10,902 nucleotides of DNA from Paludibacter sp. (GTDB lineage: Bacteria > Bacteroidota > Bacteroidia > Bacteroidales > Paludibacteraceae). The stretch's first letter is position 1, and the number at the start of each line of letters is the position of its first letter. Where the stretch lies: assembly GCA_031284665.1 (NCBI GenBank), contig JAITXR010000296.1, positions 1-10,902 on the forward strand, written 5' to 3'. Made by a program: the position numbers and the translations under genes. Below, in pieces: positions 6,777-10,902 of the stretch. The notes beneath the pieces are model-generated. The model was not told the DNA's origin. It ran no database searches and saw only the letters and a list, made by a program, of their open reading frames with translations.

Positions 6777-6880
6777 TGAATAGTTTATAGTTTATAGTTT
6801 GTAGAAGATAGAAGATAGAAGATAGAAGATGGAAGATAGAAGTTAGAAGTTAGAAGATAGAAGTTAGAGAAGATAGAAGA
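6774..6880. repeat. Heptanucleotide array starting on the trmB stop codon (TAGTTTA/TAGAAGA)
   Basis: Thirteen in-phase 7-mers run from 6774 to 6864: tagtgaa, tagttta x2, tagtttg, tagaaga x4, tggaaga, tagaagt x2, tagaaga, tagaagt. A 9-base variant (tagagaaga) and one more tagaaga follow to 6880. The first TAG is the trmB stop codon. Two different motifs share one uninterrupted 7-base phase, all units beginning TAG or TGG. The array is non-coding on both strands. Confidence 0.9.
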
Positions 6881-6883
6881 TAT

Positions 6884-6953
6884 CTAATTAGTAGTCTTTT
6901 CATTAACCATTGACCATTGACCATTAACCACTATATAGTAGTCTTTTCATTAA
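6884..6953. repeat. Dispersed motif copies with a four-unit ATTRACC array between them
   Basis: The 17-base sequence agtagtcttttcattaa occurs at 6890-6906 and again at 6937-6953. The first copy is preceded by ctaatt, completing ctaattagtag (6884-6894). Between them lie four in-phase 7-mers, attaacc, attgacc, attgacc, attaacc (6902-6929). Further relatives are at 2238-2261 (reverse strand) and 7131-7144. Confidence 0.8.
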
Positions 6954-6995
6954 TCACTAAGTGAACAACAACAAACAACTGTTTCTACCAACATA

Positions 6996-7034
6996 TTGTC
7001 CCCCGACATATCGGGGCAGGCTCTAACGGGACAA
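6996..7034. repeat. Nested hairpin between trmB and rarA
   Basis: The inner hairpin ccccga-cata-tcgggg (7001-7016) is enclosed by the outer complementary pair ttgtccc (6996-7002) and gggacaa (7028-7034); only one of the two can form fully at a time. Six A follow. It may end transcription coming from trmB, or be another dispersed repeat. Confidence 0.45.
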
Positions 7035-7085
7035 AAAATCAGTAAATTTTCAACTCTTGATTCGCATTATTAATAAAAAAGTATT

Positions 7086-7093
7086 TATATTTG
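7086..7093 (+). promoter_or_regulatory. Candidate -7 promoter element for rarA
   Basis: TATATTTG matches TAnnTTTG. The nearest upstream TTG (7057-7059) is 26 bases away, longer than the usual 19-21, so the match is incomplete. If used, the rarA leader would be about 155 bases and would contain the whole 15-unit heptamer array. Confidence 0.3.
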
Positions 7094-7130
7094 ACAAAAA
7101 AATAATTCAGTGATTAGTGATGAACAACCA

Positions 7131-7257
7131 AATTAGTAGTTTTTCACTCTCCACTATAAACTATAAACTACAAACTATTAACTATAAACTATTAACTATA
7201 AATTATTAACTATAAACTATTAACTATAAACTATAAACTATAAACTATTAACTATCT
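7131..7257. repeat. Fifteen-unit heptanucleotide array (ACTATWA) ending at the rarA start codon
   Basis: After a copy of the dispersed motif (aattagtagttttt, 7131-7144) and cactctcc (7145-7152), fifteen 7-mers run without a phase break from 7153 to 7257. Eight are actataa and four are actatta; there is one each of actacaa, attatta and a final actatct. ATG 7258 follows directly. The array contains in-frame TAA codons and no ribosome binding site, so it is a non-coding leader. The unit is the reverse complement, circularly shifted, of the TAGTTTA units after trmB. Confidence 0.93.
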
Positions 7258-8526
7258 ATGCAACCTCTTGCCGAGCGGCTTCGTCCGCAAACACTTGCCG
7301 ATTATGTAGGTCAAAAGCACCTTGTGGGCGAAGGCTCAATCCTCCGTCGGATGCTCGAATCGGGTCATATTGCGTCGTTTATCCTGTGGGGACCTCCCGG
7401 CGTGGGCAAAACTACTTTGGCGCGCATTATTGCAAATACCCTGCAACGCCCTTTTTACACGCTGAGCGCGGTGTCGTCAGGCGTAAAAGATGTGCGCGAA
7501 GTGATTGAAAAAGCAAAGCAAAGCCGAATGTTTGCCGCAGGTGGAAATCCGGTGCTTTTTATCGACGAAATCCACCGCTTTAGCAAGTCGCAGCAGGACT
7601 CGTTGCTCGGAGCGGTCGAAAATGGGACGGTAACGCTTATCGGCGCAACAACCGAAAATCCATCATTTGAAGTTATCACGCCATTGCTCTCGCGCTGTCA
7701 GGTTTATGTCCTCAAATCGCTTGATAATGACGATTTGCTCGACCTTGCGCAACGTGCAATTTCAAGCGATATTGAACTGAAAAACAGAGAAATTCATCTT
7801 GACGAAACTGAATCTCTCTTGCGCTTTTCGGGTGGAGATGCTCGCAAACTGTTGAATATCATCGAACTTGTGGTGTCGGCGCAACCCGAAGGCATTATCC
7901 ATTTTACCAACGAAACAGTTACCGAACGCCTGCAACAAAACCCAATGGCGTACGACAAAGACGGCGAAATGCACTACGACATTATTTCTGCCTTTATAAA
8001 ATCGGTGCGAGGCAGCGACCCCGATGCGGCTGTCTATTGGCTGGCGCGAATGGTGGCTGGTGGCGAAGACCCGAAATTTATCGCTCGCCGATTGATGATT
8101 TTGGCTGCCGAAGATATTGGACTTGCCAATCCTAATGCCCTGCTGCTGGCAAACGCCTGCTTTGATGCGGTACATAAAATTGGTTTCCCCGAAAGCCGAA
8201 TAATCCTTTCGCAAACTACTATTTACCTTGCCGCCTCGCCAAAAAGCAATTCGGCATATCTGGCAATAGATGAGGCACTTGCAATGGTTGAAGAAACGGG
8301 AAATTTGCCTGTGCCACTGCATTTGCGTAATTCGCCAACCAAACTGATGAAAGACCTGAATTACGGAAAAGATTATAAATACGCCCACGATTTTACAAAT
8401 AACTTTGTAGAACAACAATTCCTGCCCGACAAAATCGCAAAACGCCGAATCTGGAAAGTGCAAGAAAATCAAGCAGAAAAAAAACTTGGCGAATGGCTGC
8501 GAATGCTGTGGAAAGGACGATTCTAA
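7258..8526 (+). CDS. rarA: Replication-associated recombination protein A (RarA/MgsA, AAA+ ATPase)
   Basis: A 422-residue AAA+ ATPase of the RarA/MgsA/WRNIP1 family, related to clamp-loader subunits, which acts at stalled or collapsed replication forks. Visible features are N-terminal PLAERLRPQTLADYVGQ, Walker A GPPGVGKT (45-52), Walker B FIDEIHRF (101-108) with Asp103 and Glu104, sensor 1 GATTENPSFEV (129-139) and the arginine finger in SRC (Arg146). The C-terminal tetramerisation region includes DGEMHYDIISAFIKSVRGSDPDAAVYWLARM, a family hallmark. Length is normal. An in-frame TAA at 7249-7251 fixes ATG 7258 as the first possible start. The leader is made entirely of 7-base tandem repeats. 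It is transcribed alone; the stop is TAA. Confidence 0.95.
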   Translation: MQPLAERLRPQTLADYVGQKHLVGEGSILRRMLESGHIASFILWGPPGVGKTTLARIIANTLQRPFYTLSAVSSGVKDVREVIEKAKQSRMFAAGGNPVLFIDEIHRFSKSQQDSLLGAVENGTVTLIGATTENPSFEVITPLLSRCQVYVLKSLDNDDLLDLAQRAISSDIELKNREIHLDETESLLRFSGGDARKLLNIIELVVSAQPEGIIHFTNETVTERLQQNPMAYDKDGEMHYDIISAFIKSVRGSDPDAAVYWLARMVAGGEDPKFIARRLMILAAEDIGLANPNALLLANACFDAVHKIGFPESRIILSQTTIYLAASPKSNSAYLAIDEALAMVEETGNLPVPLHLRNSPTKLMKDLNYGKDYKYAHDFTNNFVEQQFLPDKIAKRRIWKVQENQAEKKLGEWLRMLWKGRF

Positions 8527-8527
8527 T

Positions 8528-8550
8528 TAATAGTTAATAAGCGGAGAGTG
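8528..8550. repeat. Short inverted copy of the rarA leader repeat, 3' of rarA
   Basis: taatagt and taataag (8528-8541) followed by ggagagtg (8543-8550) read, on the reverse strand, as cactctcc then gcttatta-actatta. That is the same order as cactctcc (7145-7152) plus ACTATWA units before rarA. It begins one base after the stop codon. The match is short, so the relationship is plausible rather than certain. Confidence 0.5.
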
Positions 8551-8640
8551 AACAAAAACATATTAATGTAAATAGTAGTGATGCACTAAATTTTAAAATT
8601 TTCTTGTAATTAATTGATATTAAATATATTATAAGCGTTC

Positions 8641-8672
8641 TTTGATTTTTGGGCTTGAAAAAAGTAATTTTG
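8641..8672 (+). promoter_or_regulatory. Transposase promoter (TTTG-N20-TAATTTTG)
   Basis: TTTG at 8641-8644 and TAATTTTG at 8665-8672 are separated by 20 bases, the best complete Bacteroidota promoter in the window. Transcription would start near 8679, leaving a leader of about 26 bases to ATG 8705. A possible TTG start at 8642 lies inside the -33 box and is therefore excluded. Confidence 0.65.
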
Positions 8673-8704
8673 CGGTTTTTTATTCATTAAACCACAAACT
8701 TATT

Positions 8705-9880
8705 ATGTATTCAGGTAAATATGTATTTTCTCAGGTATTATCATTTGTTGATAAGTACGAGTTCAACAAGTGCGTAAAGCGCTATAACGGCAACAAACAC
8801 AATCGCGGTTTCGACTGTTGGAATCAATTTGTTCAATTACTCTTTGGTCAGTTGGCTTCGTTGAATTCTCTGCGGTCAATTAGCACTTGTTTGAAAGCAC
8901 ATAGTCATCAGTTGTGCCATTTAGGAATAAATAAATGGGTTGATTCGTCCGTTCTTTCGCGTGCCAATGAGAGCCGTAACAGTCAGATTTTCGCCGATTT
9001 CGTTACATATTTAATGTCGCTTGTTCGTCCTTTGTATGCCAATAGTTCCATTCCCAAAATTGATATTGAGAATGAAATCTACGCATTAGATTCAACCAGC
9101 ATTTCGGTGAGTATTAATCTTTGCACTTGGGCAGAAGGAAAATATTCTCGCGGGGCGGTCAAAATGCACACTTTGCTGAATTTGCGAGGCTGCATAACCG
9201 AATTTATTCTTATCACAGACGGCAAATGGCACGATAGCAATGCGTTGGATGTCATTCCGTTTTACGCCAATGCCATTTATCTGATGAACAAAGCGTATGT
9301 TGATTTTGAGGCGTTGTTTCGGATAAATAATGCAGCTGCGTTTTTTGTAACAAGAGCAAAAACATCTATGCAATACAGAGTTATAGAGCAAAATTTCAAC
9401 ATTGACCAAAATACAGAATTGAGAACTGACAAAATAGTAGAACTGACCGTTGCTAAATCCAAAAAATTGTATCCGCAAAGACTGCGTTTAGTTGAGTTTT
9501 ATGACAGCCAAAACGACAATCTGTTGGTTTTTCTGACAAATAACTTTGATGTTTCAGCCTTTGAAGTTGCCAATTTGTATAAAAACCGTTGGCAAATAGA
9601 AGTTTTTTTCAAATGGCTAAAACAGAATCTGACTGTCAAAAAATTTTGGGGATACTCCGAAAATGCTGTTAAAACTCATTTATGGATGGCTGTTTGTTCA
9701 CATTTGCTTGTTGCATATATCAAGCAAATGGTCAAAAGTCAGCTCTCTATCCATGAAATTATGCAGATTTTAGGCACTTCGCTGTTTGACAAAACGCCAA
9801 TCAGGGAGCTGCTTACGGAAAATACAGATTTTCAAGTCATGAAAAATCAAAATGTCAAAGAACAATTATCTTTATTTTAG
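8705..9880 (+). CDS. IS4-family DDE transposase (DUF4372 N-terminal domain)
   Basis: A 391-residue cut-and-paste transposase. The N-terminal part (GKYVFSQVLSFVDKYEFNKCVKRY, then CWNQFVQLLFGQL) matches the DUF4372 domain usual in this IS4 branch. The catalytic RNase H-like domain shows Asp129 in YALDSTS, Asp200 in YVDFEALF and Glu299. The IS4 signature Y-(2)-R-(3)-E-(6)-K is perfect: Tyr292, Arg295, Glu299, Lys306 in YKNRWQIEVFFKWLK. The ATG at 8705 is chosen because the promoter covers an earlier TTG. The frame is uninterrupted and the C-terminus complete, so the enzyme looks functional. The stop TAG is 14 bases before the right terminal repeat. Confidence 0.95.
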   Translation: MYSGKYVFSQVLSFVDKYEFNKCVKRYNGNKHNRGFDCWNQFVQLLFGQLASLNSLRSISTCLKAHSHQLCHLGINKWVDSSVLSRANESRNSQIFADFVTYLMSLVRPLYANSSIPKIDIENEIYALDSTSISVSINLCTWAEGKYSRGAVKMHTLLNLRGCITEFILITDGKWHDSNALDVIPFYANAIYLMNKAYVDFEALFRINNAAAFFVTRAKTSMQYRVIEQNFNIDQNTELRTDKIVELTVAKSKKLYPQRLRLVEFYDSQNDNLLVFLTNNFDVSAFEVANLYKNRWQIEVFFKWLKQNLTVKKFWGYSENAVKTHLWMAVCSHLLVAYIKQMVKSQLSIHEIMQILGTSLFDKTPIRELLTENTDFQVMKNQNVKEQLSLF

Positions 9881-9913
9881 TTAAACCTATTAACAATTTA
9901 GTGCATCAGTAGT

Positions 9914-9934
9914 AATTATCAATTATCAATTAAT
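9914..9934. repeat. AATTATC heptamer repeats over the LRR gene stop codon
   Basis: Three in-phase 7-mers, aattatc, aattatc, aattaat, begin at the base after the right target duplication of the insertion sequence. They run across the stop codon (9926-9928) of the minus-strand LRR gene, so the array includes both the stop and the last codons of that gene. Confidence 0.75.
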
Positions 9935-10902
9935 AATGAATTTCCCCACGCTATCTCCTACCTTTACAAAATACACTCCTGCTGGTAATGCCGACACATT
10001 AATTGTTGCGCCGTAATTCGTAATTTGTAATTCGTAATTGCCAACCGTGCGCCCTTGCAAATCTGTAATTATTACCGTATTTACATCTCCTTTTTCGGGG
10101 AGGCTTGGGGAGGTGATTGTTACAAAATCGGTGGCAGGGTTGGGGAATATTTGCAACCTCGTGTTTGCCTGCACATCGGCAATGGCGGATGCGCCGCCTA
10201 CCACATTCATTTCTTTCCATACATCGGCAGCGTTGTAGGTGGCTACGGCGGATGTGGGTACGGCAAGGGTAATGGCGGATAGCGTTACATCATCAAAAAC
10301 ATCCACTCCAAGTGTGGGAGGTGTTGTGGTAAGTGCGCTGATAGATGTTAAAGCGCTGCAACCGGCAAAAGCACTCTCTCCAATAGCACTAAGCGAAGTA
10401 CCAAGGCGAAGCGAAGTTAAACCTTCGCAATACAAAAAAGCCCTCTCTCCAATAGTCGTTACCGAATTGGGAATAGTTACTGATGTTAAACCTTTACAAT
10501 TACCAAAAGTTAGATATTCAATAGAGCTTACCGAATTGGGAATAGTTAATGATGTTAAACCTGTGCAATTCAAAAAAGCAGCCGTTCCAAGAGTCGTTAC
10601 CGAATTGGGAATGGTTAATGCGCCTGTTAAACCGATGCAATTAGCAAAAGCGTTATTTCCAATAGTCGTTACCGAATTGGGAATAGTTATCGACGGTAAA
10701 GCGATGCACGCTCGAAAAGCCCTTTCGCCAATAGTCGTTACCGAATTAGGAATAGTCGCCGAAGTTACATTGATGTGCTCACTAAAAGCATTGGTTCCAA
10801 TAGCCGTGATGCCGTTTTGAATAACAATGGTGGTTATATCCGTAATATCCGCAATCCACGGCAAATCATAAGGCGACGTGTAATCGGGCATTGCGCCTGT
10901 TC
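9926..10902 (-). CDS. BspA-like leucine-rich repeat protein with T9SS sorting domain, 5' end outside window
   Basis: A secreted, probably surface-bound or released protein. The frame runs off the right edge (325 full codons visible). Counting from the internal Met encoded at 10891, seven LRR_5/BspA-type units of 23-24 residues start around 24, 47, 70, 94, 117, 140 and 163, with consensus LTSxTIPNSVTTIGxxAFxNC. A cap with TTPPTLG and VPTSAVATYNAADVWKEM follows (190-228). From about 245 to 321 lies a type A T9SS C-terminal sorting domain: LQIFPNPATDFVTI, ITDLQGRTV, NVSALPAGVYFVKV, then KFIIN at the end. The signal peptide and N-terminal part are missing. BspA repeats often mediate adhesion, but no ligand can be inferred. 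NYELQITNYG inside the sorting domain is encoded by a 7-base tandem repeat. The TGA stop lies in another heptamer array next to the insertion sequence. Confidence 0.92.
   Translation of the reverse strand, partial: TGAMPDYTSPYDLPWIADITDITTIVIQNGITAIGTNAFSEHINVTSATIPNSVTTIGERAFRACIALPSITIPNSVTTIGNNAFANCIGLTGALTIPNSVTTLGTAAFLNCTGLTSLTIPNSVSSIEYLTFGNCKGLTSVTIPNSVTTIGERAFLYCEGLTSLRLGTSLSAIGESAFAGCSALTSISALTTTPPTLGVDVFDDVTLSAITLAVPTSAVATYNAADVWKEMNVVGGASAIADVQANTRLQIFPNPATDFVTITSPSLPEKGDVNTVIITDLQGRTVGNYELQITNYGATINVSALPAGVYFVKVGDSVGKFIIN
10013..10040. repeat. In-frame heptamer array inside the T9SS sorting domain
   Basis: Four in-phase 7-mers, gtaattc, gtaattt, gtaattc, gtaattg, lie within the coding region of the LRR protein. 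Because 7 is not a multiple of 3, consecutive units are read in different frames, giving NYELQITNY (residues 285-293). They fall between the conserved ITDLQGRTV and NVSALPAGVYFVKV blocks, where a loop or short strand is expected. Confidence 0.8.

Larger units (their letters stand above)
8580..9907 (+). mobile_element. Complete IS4-family insertion sequence, 1328 bp
   Basis: Perfect 13-bp terminal inverted repeats, gatgcactaaatt (8580-8592) and aatttagtgcatc (9895-9907), enclose one intact DDE transposase gene and its own promoter. Direct repeats agtagt at 8574-8579 and 9908-9913 are the likely target duplication. The internal repetition of AGT leaves the exact border ambiguous by a base or two. 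The target belongs to the dispersed TAGTAGT motif and is joined on the right to AATTATC heptamers. The element lies between rarA and the convergent LRR gene, 18 bases from the latter's stop codon. Intact ends, duplication and frame suggest a recent insertion that may still be active. Confidence 0.9.

Noticed and set aside
6774-7257. CRISPR array
   Set aside because: Units are 7 bp and contiguous, with no spacers and no cas genes; these are tandem repeats.
7762-8472. Open frame of 236 codons on the minus strand inside rarA
   Set aside because: It is fully antisense to a well-conserved AAA+ gene and its translation shows no recognisable domain.
8642-8704. TTG start 63 bases upstream of the transposase ATG
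   Set aside because: It overlaps the -33 promoter box, and the extra residues do not match the usual N-terminus of the family.
10239-10820. Long open frame of 193 codons on the plus strand
   Set aside because: It is antisense to the LRR region. The 69-base periodic composition of the repeats keeps several frames open, and the protein matches no family I know, whereas the minus strand encodes clear LRR units.
1-10902. A previously undescribed multi-gene system
   Set aside because: The genes are housekeeping, a glycosidase, an insertion sequence and a secreted LRR protein, with no shared theme. The unusual signal is in the non-coding repeats, reported above.

Overview
The window looks like a chromosome segment from an uncultured or poorly known member of the Bacteroidota, probably Bacteroidales. 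Four things point that way: a BspA-like leucine-rich repeat protein ending in a type IX secretion (T9SS) sorting domain, a small lipoprotein of the DUF4827 type, promoters of the Bacteroidota TTTG / TAnnTTTG form, and AT-rich leaders without Shine-Dalgarno sequences. I see no defence system, CRISPR array, RNA gene or biosynthetic cluster.

Layout: a glycoside hydrolase family 2 gene enters from the left edge (1-1608, +). A 673-base non-coding stretch follows (1609-2281), packed with hairpins, palindromes and tandem repeats. Next are four minus-strand genes in two transcription units: a YkgJ-like Cys-cluster protein overlapping a DUF2156 acyltransferase-like protein (5736-4358), then a lipoprotein gene one base from a phosphoglucosamine/phosphomannomutase gene (4178-2282). 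Two plus-strand housekeeping genes come next: trmB (6033-6776, tRNA m7G methyltransferase) and rarA (7258-8526, AAA+ ATPase at stalled replication forks). A complete IS4-family insertion sequence with terminal repeats and target duplication lies at 8580-9907. The 3' part of a secreted LRR protein gene runs off the right edge (9926-10902, -).

The genes are mostly ordinary; the spaces between them are not. They are filled with tandem repeats whose unit is almost always exactly 7 bp, though the motif changes from place to place (TAGAAGA, ACTATWA, ATTRACC, GATAAAT, AATTATC). Fifteen consecutive units end at the base before the rarA start codon. Another array begins on the trmB stop codon. Array orientation is inverted on the two sides of trmB and, more weakly, of rarA. 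A four-unit version is embedded in frame in the T9SS sorting domain of the LRR protein. The insertion sequence sits in a copy of an associated dispersed motif. The stretch 1609-2281 also carries four AAAACGT repeats at an exact 22-bp period and two REP-like palindromes. These repeat structures are the part of the window most worth following up.
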